A stretch of 12,676 nucleotides of DNA from Oscillospiraceae bacterium (GCA_014796735.1 JAAVIG010000028.1:1-12676), one strand, 5' to 3'. Positions 1 to 6,661 are shown, counted from the stretch's first letter. Numbers and translations: made by a program. The notes: a model not told the origin generated them from the letters alone.

Positions 1-157
1 AGTTAAAAGAAAACATTACATAAAGTGTAGTTTTACAAGAACGGTAAATTGGCAGTTATAGCTAAAAACATATCATAACATAAAGCGTATCTTTAAGAAT
101 TATTAAATCGGCAAATTTAGCTAAAAATATAGCATTACATAAAACGCAGTTTTAAAA
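1..157. repeat. Imperfect ~60-bp AT-rich tandem repeats
   Basis: The motif CATtACATAAAgcGta followed by a T-rich stretch occurs at 14, 74 and 133, so the spacing is 60 then 59 bases. The end of each unit resembles 'tAGcTAAAAAtATAG', and bases 1-13 look like the end of an earlier unit, so the array probably continues left of the window. The copies are diverged, which rules out CRISPR repeats. No ORF spans them and no convincing promoter was found. The function is unknown; they form the leader region in front of the YcxB-like gene. Confidence 0.6.
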
Positions 158-204
158 AGGCATTCCGCCGTTTGAGGAAATAGGCATCTCGCCGACTGAG
201 GAAA
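158..204 (+). repeat. Tandem 23-bp duplication carrying the ribosome binding site
   Basis: Two adjacent copies, 158-180 and 182-204, share AGGCAT..CGCCG...GAGGAAA with about four mismatches. Each copy ends in a Shine-Dalgarno-like GAGGAAA. Only the second (GAGGAAAGGA, 199-208) is correctly spaced from the ATG at 218, so the first may be a relic or a decoy ribosome binding site. Confidence 0.55.
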
Positions 205-217
205 GGACCAACACTTA

Positions 218-814
218 ATGGAAAAAATACAAATAAAATACAACAACACCCTAACCGAAATAGAAACAGGCTACAAGCTTTTTCAGCATAAATACATGTT
301 AAAGCGCAGCATAATTTTCAGCTTAGTATACGCTATCGCCGCGGGAATAGGCATAAGCTTTATTATACGCGACTACACAAATTTTCCGGGCTACATACTT
401 TTTGTGATAGGCTTGGGAATGGTATTCTCCACATGGGCGCGTCCTTACTACGCAAGAAAAAGGTTAATAAAAACCTTGCAGAGCTTCAGCGACGAAAAGT
501 ATTCCGCCGTGTTCGAGGACACAAGGATAGTAATAGATACCGAGATACTGCCCGAGGATCAGACCGAAACGGTAGCGATAACGAGCAGAGGCGTAATGAC
601 AATGGATCAGGATATGGAGATACCCGAGGAGCAGGAGATCAAGCATGATAAAACAAAGATCGAGCTTCGTTCAAACACATTGGATTCAATGGAAACTCAC
701 GAAATGTTTTTATTATTCGTCAACCGCTCTTTAATATATATCTTTCCGAAAAGGTGTCTTACAGAGGAAGAGGTAGGAAAATTAAAAAATTATTTTGAAG
801 ATAAAAATATTTAA
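218..814 (+). CDS. YcxB-like membrane protein
   Basis: A 198-residue protein with a short hydrophilic N-terminus (1-30), two adjacent hydrophobic segments at about 31-50 and 57-73, a basic loop (YYARKRLIK) and a soluble C-terminal domain. That domain ends in a strand-rich motif, RSLIYIFPKRCLTEEEV (about 169-185), followed by a short helix. Two TM helices followed by a domain ending in a conserved 'PK' motif is the layout of the YcxB-like family, whose function is not established. The start at 218 is supported by GAGGAAAGGA about 10 bases upstream. The stop lies 20 bases before gyrA, so the two are probably co-transcribed. The protein should sit in the cytoplasmic membrane. The family call is from motif memory and moderately certain; no enzymatic residues are apparent. 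Confidence 0.7.
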   Translation: MEKIQIKYNNTLTEIETGYKLFQHKYMLKRSIIFSLVYAIAAGIGISFIIRDYTNFPGYILFVIGLGMVFSTWARPYYARKRLIKTLQSFSDEKYSAVFEDTRIVIDTEILPEDQTETVAITSRGVMTMDQDMEIPEEQEIKHDKTKIELRSNTLDSMETHEMFLLFVNRSLIYIFPKRCLTEEEVGKLKNYFEDKNI

Positions 815-834
815 AAAAAGGAATATTAAAATCA

Positions 835-3492
835 ATGGACGAACAGCAAATTTCAACCGAAAAGCTTATACGGGTGGATATTGACAACGAGATGAGAACT
901 TCCTTTCTCGAATACTCGATGTCGGTTATCGTGCAGAGAGCCCTGCCCGATGTACGCGACGGCTTTAAGCCCGTTCACAGGCGTATCATTTACACTATGG
1001 ACGAATCCAACAATACTTATGAGCACCCCTACCGTAAATGTGCCTACACCGTCGGCGAGGTTCTGGGTAAGTACCACCCTCACGGTGACTCTTCCGTTTA
1101 CGACGCTATGGTGCGTCTGGCACAGGATTTCAGCCTGCGCTACCCCCTTGTGGATGGTCATGGAAACTTCGGCTCGATAGACGGAGATCCGCCCGCCGCT
1201 TACCGTTATACAGAAGCGCGTATGAGCCGTATCGCGGGAGAAATGATGTCGGATATAGGTAAAGATACCGTTGATTTCGGCACCAACTATGACGATAAGA
1301 TACCCGAGCCAACGGTTCTGCCCAGCCGTTTTCCCAATCTGCTTGTTAACGGCAGTACGGGTATTGCTGTAGGTATGGCGACAAATATCCCCCCTCACAA
1401 TTTAAGAGAAGCGATAGATGCCATAGATATGGTGATAAATGATCCCGACGTTCCGCCCGAACAGCTTATGACCGTTATAAAGGGCCCCGATTTCCCCACA
1501 GGCGGCATAATTATGGGCAGAGCGGGTATAAGAAGCGCATATATGACCGGCAGAGGAAAAATCACCTTAAGAGGCAGAGCGGAAATAGTTGAGGAAAAGA
1601 CGCATACAAGAATTGTCGTTACCGAAATACCTTATATGGTGAATAAGTCCAGACTGCTTGAAAGCATCGGTGCGCTTATGAGGGATAAGCGTATCGAGGG
1701 TATATCCGTGCTTCGTGACGAAAGCGACCGCAACGGTATGAAGATCGTTATGGAGCTGAAAAAAGACGCCAACGCCAATGTGGTTCTGAATAAGCTTTAT
1801 AATTATACTCAGCTTCAGGACACGGTGGGCGTTATTATGCTGGCTCTTGTGGACGGTCAGCCCAAGATTCTTACACTGAAGGAAATTATTACACATTATA
1901 TAGATTTCCAAAAGGAAGTTATCCGCCGCAGAACCAACTTTGATCTGCGCAAGGCTAAGGACAGGGCGCATTTATTGCAGGGCTTTATGTTGGCTATCGA
2001 CAATATTGACGAGGTCATAGCTATTTTACGCTCCAGCAAGACCATTCCCGAAGGTAAGGAAAGACTTATGGAACGCTTTAAGGAAGCCGATCTGTCCAAT
2101 CTTCTTCATCATGCTATGGATGACCGGTACAAGGATATTATCTTTGAACACACCGTCGGCTTGTCCTCCGAACAGGCGGACGCGATAGTGCAGATGCGAT
2201 TGGGACAGTTAACGGGCTTGGAGCGGGAAAAGATCGAAGCCGAATTAGCCGAGCTTATGGGTAAAATAAAGGAATTTATGGATATTCTTTCCGATGACGG
2301 CAAGGTGCTTTCCGTTATTTCGGAGGAGTTGGAGGTCATCAAGAAAAAATACGGCGACGAAAGGCGCACAAGCATAGAGGACGTCAGCGGAGAGGTGGAT
2401 ATTGAGGATCTGATCCCCGTGGAGGAAAGCGTTATTACCTTTACCAACATAGGCTATATCAAGCGTCAGCCTATGGAGCTGTACAATCTGCAAAGGCGCG
2501 GCGGCAAGGGCGTTACGGGCATGAAGCAGAGAGACGAGGATTTTATCGAGGATCTCTTTGTCGCTTCGAGCCATGACGATATTTTGTTTGTTACCAATAT
2601 GGGCAATATGTATAAGCTGCGCTGCTACGAAATCCCCGAGGGCGGAAAGCAGAGCAGAGGAATAAACATAGTCAATCTTTTGCAGCTTTCCGAGGGTGAG
2701 CAGATCGCGGCAATGATGAAGACCTCGGACTTTGCGGAAAACAAATTCTTTATTTGTATCACCAAGCAGGGAAAGATAAAGCGTACTCCCTTGTCCGATT
2801 ACAAAAATCTGCGTAAAGGCGGCTTGCGTGCCGTAGGTCTTGACGAGGGCGACGAGATAGCCTCCGCGTTTCTTACCGAGGGCGACAGCCACATTATGAT
2901 AGGCACAAGAAATGGTATGGCTATCAACTTCCTTGAAACGGATATACGCAGCATGGGCAGAACCGCTCACGGAGTAAGAGCTATCAAGCTTCGCGAGGGA
3001 GATCATATTGTCGGCGCCTGCAAGGTCTACGACGCCAATATGACTATTCTGACCGTTACAGACAAGGGTATGGGCCGCCGCTGTCAGGTCACCGACTACC
3101 GTGTGCAGAAGCGGGGCGGCTTCGGTATCCTCAACTACAAGGTCAGCGAGGAAAAGGGCTTTGTCTGCGGTATTCGCGCTTTGAGTGCCGATGACGACGT
3201 TATTCTGATAAATACCGACGGCGTTATTATCCGTATCCGCGCAAACGATATACGTGTTATGGGAAGATACGCCACCGGTGTAAGGGTAATGAGACTGTAC
3301 GGTGACAGCAAGGTGGTTACATTTACCAGAACCGAGCATGACGATACGCAGGAGACCGAGCAGGTGGAGGAAGCCAGCGAGGAGGATATCAAGGCGGCGG
3401 AGCTTGAGGAAAGGAACGAGGTAATTTCCGACAGTGATACCGATACGGACGAGAGTGAAGAAGAGGACGGCGGTGAAGGTGAGGAAGAGTAA
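835..3492 (+). CDS. gyrA: DNA gyrase subunit A
   Basis: An 885-residue DNA-cleavage/rejoining subunit of type IIA topoisomerase, which works with GyrB as A2B2 to introduce negative supercoils. Visible features are the N-terminal SMSVIVQRALPDVRDGFKPV region, the quinolone-resistance region GKYHPHGDSSVYD (79-90 approx.), and the catalytic tyrosine in RYTEARM (Y125). The GyrA box QRRGGKG (553-559) separates gyrase from topoisomerase IV and opens the C-terminal beta-pinwheel. The positions equivalent to E. coli S83 and D87 are S86 and D90, the wild-type, quinolone-sensitive residues. The last ~52 residues (834-885) form a very acidic, probably disordered tail. AAAGGAA at 817-823 fits the ATG at 835. 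It follows the YcxB-like gene closely; the hairpins after the stop include a likely terminator at 3850-3890. Confidence 0.98.
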   Translation: MDEQQISTEKLIRVDIDNEMRTSFLEYSMSVIVQRALPDVRDGFKPVHRRIIYTMDESNNTYEHPYRKCAYTVGEVLGKYHPHGDSSVYDAMVRLAQDFSLRYPLVDGHGNFGSIDGDPPAAYRYTEARMSRIAGEMMSDIGKDTVDFGTNYDDKIPEPTVLPSRFPNLLVNGSTGIAVGMATNIPPHNLREAIDAIDMVINDPDVPPEQLMTVIKGPDFPTGGIIMGRAGIRSAYMTGRGKITLRGRAEIVEEKTHTRIVVTEIPYMVNKSRLLESIGALMRDKRIEGISVLRDESDRNGMKIVMELKKDANANVVLNKLYNYTQLQDTVGVIMLALVDGQPKILTLKEIITHYIDFQKEVIRRRTNFDLRKAKDRAHLLQGFMLAIDNIDEVIAILRSSKTIPEGKERLMERFKEADLSNLLHHAMDDRYKDIIFEHTVGLSSEQADAIVQMRLGQLTGLEREKIEAELAELMGKIKEFMDILSDDGKVLSVISEELEVIKKKYGDERRTSIEDVSGEVDIEDLIPVEESVITFTNIGYIKRQPMELYNLQRRGGKGVTGMKQRDEDFIEDLFVASSHDDILFVTNMGNMYKLRCYEIPEGGKQSRGINIVNLLQLSEGEQIAAMMKTSDFAENKFFICITKQGKIKRTPLSDYKNLRKGGLRAVGLDEGDEIASAFLTEGDSHIMIGTRNGMAINFLETDIRSMGRTAHGVRAIKLREGDHIVGACKVYDANMTILTVTDKGMGRRCQVTDYRVQKRGGFGILNYKVSEEKGFVCGIRALSADDDVILINTDGVIIRIRANDIRVMGRYATGVRVMRLYGDSKVVTFTRTEHDDTQETEQVEEASEEDIKAAELEERNEVISDSDTDTDESEEEDGGEGEEE

Positions 3493-3516
3493 GTCAATTT
3501 AAAAATACGGTAAAAA

Positions 3517-3546
3517 AGAGCTTTTGCGGATTTTTTCAAAAGCTCT
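3517..3546 (+). terminator. Stem-loop after gyrA, possible terminator
   Basis: AGAGCTTTTG (3517-3526) pairs perfectly with CAAAAGCTCT (3537-3546) around a 10-base loop, 24 bases after the gyrA stop. An A-run precedes it but no U-run follows, so it is weak as an intrinsic terminator on the plus strand. It is nearly duplicated by the hairpin at 3850-3879. Confidence 0.5.
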
Positions 3547-3859
3547 CAGCTTGTCGAAAAACCTTTGCAAACTGTAGTTTTCCGACAAGCTGTCGCCGAT
3601 TTTCGGCATAGCCGAAAATCAAAAATCGGAAAACTCCTTCGGACTTTCCTCGATTTTTAGGCTATTATCTCAATTTGGAGAAAAACCCTGACGGTTTTTC
3701 TCCAAGCCTCTTTTCTCTCCGAAATTTATAACTTTATACCAATCCCTTTTTGAACTGACGTAATACCCACAGTTCAAAAAGGGATTGCACCCGAAACACT
3801 AATCCAACAGTTTTAAAAGGGATTAGTATTAGTCTTTTTCGACAGACTGAGAGCTTTTG
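3537..3859. repeat. ~320-bp segment bounded by 25-bp inverted repeats, filled with hairpins
   Basis: Bases 3537-3561 and 3835-3859 are reverse complements at 23 of 25 positions. Inside lie several stems: 3547-3562/3577-3592 (one mismatch), 3598-3607/3611-3620 (perfect, 3-base loop), 3621-3628/3651-3658, and 3675-3687/3693-3705 (13 bp perfect, loop CTGAC). Others are 3741-3757/3770-3786 (17 bp perfect) and 3799-3805/3820-3826. No ORF is present. The layout resembles a non-autonomous palindromic element or a layered set of terminators. No target-site duplication could be established. Confidence 0.55.
3741..3826. repeat. Pair of palindromes (family also at 4015-4122)
   Basis: The first palindrome has 17-bp perfect arms, AATCCCTTTTTGAACTG and its complement (3741-3757/3770-3786). 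The second is CTAATCC...GGATTAG (3799-3805/3820-3826). The right edge GTTTTAAAAGGGATTAGTAT resembles the right edges of the palindromes at 4050-4064 and 4107-4122, so these seem to be members of one repeat family. Confidence 0.5.
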
Positions 3860-3890
3860 CAGTTTTTTGTAAAAGCTCTTTTCTTGTTTT
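3850..3890 (+). terminator. Rho-independent terminator, probably for gyrA
   Basis: AGAGCTTTT (3850-3858) pairs with AAAAGCTCT (3871-3879) and is followed by the T-rich tail TTTCTTGTTTTT. It is the best terminator between gyrA and the next promoter at 3977. Its stem repeats that of the hairpin directly after gyrA. Confidence 0.65.
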
Positions 3891-3976
3891 TACATGATAA
3901 TTACTATATAGTTTGTTTAATATACATAATTATATGTTGTTTATATAAAATTTTATCATATTTTATGCTTTTAATA

Positions 3977-4005
3977 TTGACATAAATAAAAAAGATTGTT
4001 AATAT
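3977..4005 (+). promoter_or_regulatory. Sigma-A promoter for the metalloprotease/lipoprotein unit
   Basis: TTGACA (3977-3982), a 17-base spacer and TAATAT (4000-4005) make a near-consensus vegetative promoter with AT-rich DNA upstream. Transcription would start near 4012, giving a leader of about 220 bases before the ATG at 4230. Confidence 0.75.
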
Positions 4006-4014
4006 GTATTTAAT

Positions 4015-4064
4015 ACTATTATCCAATTACAAACTTGAAAAAATGGTTTTAATTGGATAATAGT
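4015..4064. repeat. 15-bp perfect palindrome at the start of the leader
   Basis: ACTATTATCCAATTA (4015-4029) and TAATTGGATAATAGT (4050-4064) are exact reverse complements around a 20-base loop. The predicted transcription start lies about three bases upstream, so the mRNA would begin with this stem. No U-tract follows it, so it is not a terminator. Confidence 0.6.
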
Positions 4065-4074
4065 GCTTTGGGTG

Positions 4075-4122
4075 TAATATCCATTTAAACTTTGATTTTA
4101 TATTGTGTTTAAATGGATATTA
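4075..4122. repeat. 16-bp perfect palindrome in the leader
   Basis: TAATATCCATTTAAAC (4075-4090) and GTTTAAATGGATATTA (4107-4122) are exact reverse complements around a 16-base loop. It lies 10 bases after the previous palindrome and shares the ATCCA/TGGAT core and the outward TAGTAT edge with it. Confidence 0.6.
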
Positions 4123-4166
4123 GTATAAGATAAATTTTGACCGCGGCTCTTAATTTATAAAAAGTA

Positions 4167-4208
4167 AACGCTTAATGTATATTTATTCATTTTTATGCTT
4201 TAAGCGTT
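4167..4208 (+). promoter_or_regulatory. Stem-loop directly before the metalloprotease ribosome binding site
   Basis: AACGCTTAA (4167-4175) pairs with TTAAGCGTT (4200-4208) around a long AT-rich loop. The 3' arm ends two bases before AAAAGGA (4211-4217), so the structure could affect ribosome access or mRNA stability. This is inference from position only. Confidence 0.4.
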
Positions 4209-4229
4209 ATAAAAGGAATGGTTTTTAAA

Positions 4230-4894
4230 ATGAAAAAACGCATAGTTTCTTTTTTGGTGTGCGCGTTTTTTGCTGTTTTTGCGGCAACTTCGGTTTATGC
4301 GCATGCGGGAGATGTTTTTAAAGGCAAGTATACTACCGATATTCAAAAAAACATGGTAATCAGGGTAACGCAGTCGGCACAGACATTTTTTTTAATTCAT
4401 ATGTTTATAATGGTGCATTGGATTGGAATAACATAAGCAGTAATGTACATGTAAGTGTTGTTATGGAAGTGCCAAGTATGCCTTCAATTGCAAGTTCTAT
4501 AAATGTTTATGATGATGAAGGTGAATTCGGCGATTATTATATGGGGAAAGTTCGTATATATGACAGGAATGGTGTAGAGACTGACGATGATGACAGTGAT
4601 TTGTTGTATTCAAAAATTATTATGAATACGGATTCAATTGCTTATAATGAACTTCCAACTTCACAAAGAAGTGATGGAGCGAGAATGTGTTTTATTCATG
4701 AGGTGGGTCATGTTTTAAGGCTTGCACATCCCTATGAAGGTTCCGCTTTTGGTCATTATTATGCTAATTTACTTCCATATGCTGTAATGAATACCGGATT
4801 ACCTGTAAATCGCAGTAATGGAAAATATGATCAGGTGGCATGGACGGTTGCGGATCATGATAAATTATGTTTAACGGGAAAATGGGGGTATTAA
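4230..4894 (+). pseudogene. Secreted matrixin-like zinc metalloprotease, frameshifted
   Basis: Two overlapping frames encode one protein. The first (ATG at 4230, stop 4434-4436) starts MKKRIVSFLVCAFFAVF and has a Sec signal peptide cleaved near VYA|HA. The second stays open from 4322 to 4894. A -1 shift joins them as ...RVTQSAQTFF / NSYVYNGALDWNNISS..., about 221 residues. The zinc motif is HEVGHVLRLAH (bases 4697-4729) and a Met-turn, AVMNTG, follows near 4787. This matches metzincin HExxHxxGxxH, except that Arg replaces the usual Gly. The C-terminus ends in KWGY, as I recall for clostridial matrixin-like proteins. The likeliest slip point is the T8 run at 4386-4393; loss of one G near 4376 would also fit. 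An ATG at 4218 abuts AAAAGGA too closely, so 4230 is preferred. The coding sequence beyond the shift looks intact, so the lesion is recent, programmed or a sequence error. Confidence 0.7.
4388..4394 (+). other. In-register slippery heptamer T_TTT_TTA
   Basis: In the frame starting at 4230 the codons run ACA TTT TTT TTA, so T TTT TTA has the register of a classic -1 frameshift site. A -1 slip leads straight into the open frame that encodes the zinc site. No strong stem-loop is visible 5-9 bases downstream and no good internal Shine-Dalgarno upstream, so programmed frameshifting is possible but unsupported. The T8 run (4386-4393) also suits transcriptional slippage or a replication/sequencing indel. 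Confidence 0.35.
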
Positions 4895-4895
4895 A

Positions 4896-5498
4896 ATGCG
4901 AAATAAATTTATTGTTTTTTTAATCTTAAGTATTTTGATTTTGTTTACCTCTTGTGGAACTGCTGAAAATACCGAGGAATTTTCAGATTTACGACTTGTA
5001 AAATGGGGTGAAGGAAACCGCTTGGAGTTTTTTGATCTCGAATCATTGGAAAGGTGCAGCGAAATTGTTGTTGTGGGTACTTTTATTGATGACGCAACAC
5101 AAAATGTAAAATATAAGTATGATGATTTTTTTGGTAAAGAGATTCTTTTTACTGTAAAGTCTTTAAATACCATAGAGGTCACAAAGGCGTTTAAAGGTGA
5201 TGTTGATGTAGGAGATACACTTCAGGTTGCTCAAGAATATGCAATAGTTGAGGATCGGCTTGTTACCGATAGTAGTCTTACTCCTATGATGAAGGGTGAT
5301 ACTTGGTTATTTTTTCTGAACAAAGGAAACAGGGACTTTTGTTTCTGTACAAGTGACAGTGACGGACGATACCCTGTAAAAGATTTTACTTATACAAGAA
5401 TTGCTTTAACGGAAAATGAAGATTTGGGTGTTTACGACAAAGAGGATTTTAAAGAGGAAATCTATAATGAGATACTGGAAAAATATGACTTAAGTTAA
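4896..5498 (+). CDS. Lipoprotein of unknown function (paralogue 1)
   Basis: A 200-residue predicted lipoprotein. The signal MRNKFIVFLILSILILFTSC has a lipobox ending at Cys20, so the mature protein should be anchored to the outer face of the membrane. The mature part has a strand-rich domain with CSEIVVVGTFID (about 54-65), a V-K-x-FKGD-VDVGD segment and MMKGDTWLFFL. Proteins with a 'SEIVVVGT...KGDvxvGD...L.pGd.yLlFL' pattern are common secreted Gram-positive domains. I do not recognise a specific function. The C-terminus is charged and probably helical. It starts one base after the metalloprotease stop, with GGGGG at 4884-4888 as the likely ribosome binding site, so it is translated from the same mRNA. 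It may be a substrate, partner or inhibitor of that protease; this is inference only. It ends before a strong terminator. Confidence 0.8.
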   Translation: MRNKFIVFLILSILILFTSCGTAENTEEFSDLRLVKWGEGNRLEFFDLESLERCSEIVVVGTFIDDATQNVKYKYDDFFGKEILFTVKSLNTIEVTKAFKGDVDVGDTLQVAQEYAIVEDRLVTDSSLTPMMKGDTWLFFLNKGNRDFCFCTSDSDGRYPVKDFTYTRIALTENEDLGVYDKEDFKEEIYNEILEKYDLS

Positions 5499-5509
5499 AA
5501 TTCAACATT

Positions 5510-5545
5510 AGGGGTTTCGCGTTTTATTGCGAAACCCCTCTTGTT
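5510..5545 (+). terminator. Rho-independent terminator after lipoprotein 1
   Basis: AGGGGTTTCGC (5510-5520) and GCGAAACCCCT (5529-5539) form a perfect 11-bp stem with an 8-base loop, followed by CTTGTTT. It ends the metalloprotease/lipoprotein transcript 12 bases after the stop codon. Confidence 0.85.
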
Positions 5546-5558
5546 TAAGATTGTTATA

Positions 5559-5587
5559 TTGACTTTGTTGAAAAAGAGAGCTATAAT
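5559..5587 (+). promoter_or_regulatory. Sigma-A promoter of lipoprotein 2
   Basis: TTGACT (5559-5564), a 17-base spacer and a perfect TATAAT (5582-5587). Transcription should start near 5594, leaving a leader of about 77 bases with a weak AT-rich hairpin (5604-5612/5622-5630). Confidence 0.8.
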
Positions 5588-5670
5588 ATTTATAATTATA
5601 ATTTCAAATATTGTTTTTAAAAATATTTGATCATGATTTTTACGATTTTAAGAAAAATAGGGGAATTGTA

Positions 5671-6273
5671 ATGAAAAAATTTATGATTTCTTTTTTAACC
5701 TTAAGTATTTTAGTTTTGTTTACTTCTTGCTCGGCTTCGGAAGATACACTTGAATTTTCGGATTTAAATTTCGTACAATGGGGCGAAGGAAACTACTTAC
5801 AGTTTTTTGATCTCGAATCGTTGGAAAGTTATAGTGAAATTGCTGTTGTGGGTACTTTTATTGAAGATTCAACGCAGGAAATAAAATATAAATATATGGA
5901 TGTTTTTGACAAGGAAGTTGTTTTTTCCGTTAAGTCTTTTAATGAAATTGAAATTACAAAGGTGCTTAAAGGTAACGTTGATGTAGGTGACACTCTTAAG
6001 ATTTGCCAAGAATACGCTGTCGTTGATGACAAGTTTGTTACTGAAAGTGCTTTAACTCCGATGATGAATGGTGATACATGGATTTTTTTCTTAGAACCAA
6101 GTGATAACGGAGAATATTATTTTTGTGTAGGCTACAGTGAAGGGCGTTATCCCGTAAAGGATTCTGTTTATAAAAGAATTGCTCTAACCGAAAACGAGAA
6201 TCTTGGCGTTTTTGATGAGAAGGATTTTAAAGAGGAAATTTATAATGAGATACTGGAAAAATACGACTTATAA
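5671..6273 (+). CDS. Lipoprotein of unknown function (paralogue 2)
   Basis: A 200-residue paralogue of the upstream lipoprotein, aligned from end to end with more than half of the residues identical. The signal MKKFMISFLTLSILVLFTSC has its lipobox Cys at 20. The start at 5671 is chosen over an in-frame ATG-less extension to 5611 because AGGGG (5659-5663) is correctly spaced and the signal peptide begins there. Conserved blocks are WGEGN, FFDLESLE, KYKY, G.VDVGDTL, LTPMM.GDTW, GRYPVKD, RIALTENE.LGV and KDFKEEIYNEILEKYDL. The last ~50 coding bases are nearly identical in the two genes, which points to recent duplication or gene conversion. It is monocistronic, with its own promoter and a following terminator. 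The function is unknown. The shared blocks suggest the two keep the same fold and binding role, with divergence at the N-terminal half and in loops. Confidence 0.8.
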   Translation: MKKFMISFLTLSILVLFTSCSASEDTLEFSDLNFVQWGEGNYLQFFDLESLESYSEIAVVGTFIEDSTQEIKYKYMDVFDKEVVFSVKSFNEIEITKVLKGNVDVGDTLKICQEYAVVDDKFVTESALTPMMNGDTWIFFLEPSDNGEYYFCVGYSEGRYPVKDSVYKRIALTENENLGVFDEKDFKEEIYNEILEKYDL

Positions 6274-6278
6274 AAGAG

Positions 6279-6316
6279 AAAAGGCTTTTGCGCAGTGTAA
6301 CCGTAAAAGCCTTTTT
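6279..6316. terminator. Bidirectional terminator between convergent genes
   Basis: AAAAGGCTTTT (6279-6289) and AAAAGCCTTTT (6305-6315) form an 11-bp stem with T-rich sequence on either strand. It serves lipoprotein 2 on the plus strand and can also end the YbjQ-like transcript from the minus strand. Confidence 0.75.
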
Positions 6317-6346
6317 ACTCATTATAAGAATATATAACAATTTGTA

Positions 6347-6661
6347 TCAGTCCTCAAATTTTATCGCGGTACCGTATACCAGAATTTCGGCTGCACCTTG
6401 TGCAACGGAGCTGGAAGCGTAGCGCATGCATATGATCGCGTCGGCGCCCATGTTTTTAGCGTTTTCAACCATTCTGCCCACTGCAAGATCTCTGGCGGTT
6501 GTCATCATTTCGTTGTATGATGTAAGCTCTCCGCCGACTAAGGTTTTAAAGCTTGCCATAAGGTCTTTGCCGAGATGAACGCTTTGAACGGTGTTTCCCT
6601 GCGCGATTCCCAATTCCTTGTACTTTCTTCCTTCGATAGAACCGGTTGTTGTTATTAACAT
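6347..6661 (-). CDS. YbjQ/UPF0145 family protein
   Basis: A 104-residue protein, close to the usual ~105-110 of the YbjQ (UPF0145, 'heavy-metal-binding domain') family. Characteristic parts are MLITTTGSIEGRKYKELGI at the start, the G-E-LTSYNEMM helix in the middle, and a Gly/Ala-rich end, NAKNMGADAIICMRYASSS...AAEILVYGTAIKFE. The family forms small beta-rich oligomeric rings. The metal-binding name rests on little experimental evidence and the cellular role is unknown. No signal peptide is present, so it is cytoplasmic. AGGAGG lies 8 bases before the ATG on the minus strand. It has its own sigma-A promoter and runs convergent to lipoprotein 2 and divergent from the sigma factor gene. Confidence 0.88.
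   Translation of the reverse strand: MLITTTGSIEGRKYKELGIAQGNTVQSVHLGKDLMASFKTLVGGELTSYNEMMTTARDLAVGRMVENAKNMGADAIICMRYASSSVAQGAAEILVYGTAIKFED

Noticed and set aside
1..157. CRISPR-like spacing of repeats
   Set aside because: The units are diverged along their whole length and have no constant repeat with unique spacers.
2245..3339. Long minus-strand open frame inside gyrA
   Set aside because: It is antisense to a strongly conserved gene, has no ribosome binding site, and its composition mirrors gyrA codons.
4218..4229. ATG at 4218 as the metalloprotease start
   Set aside because: It directly abuts the AAAAGGA ribosome binding site; the ATG at 4230 begins a typical MKKR signal peptide.
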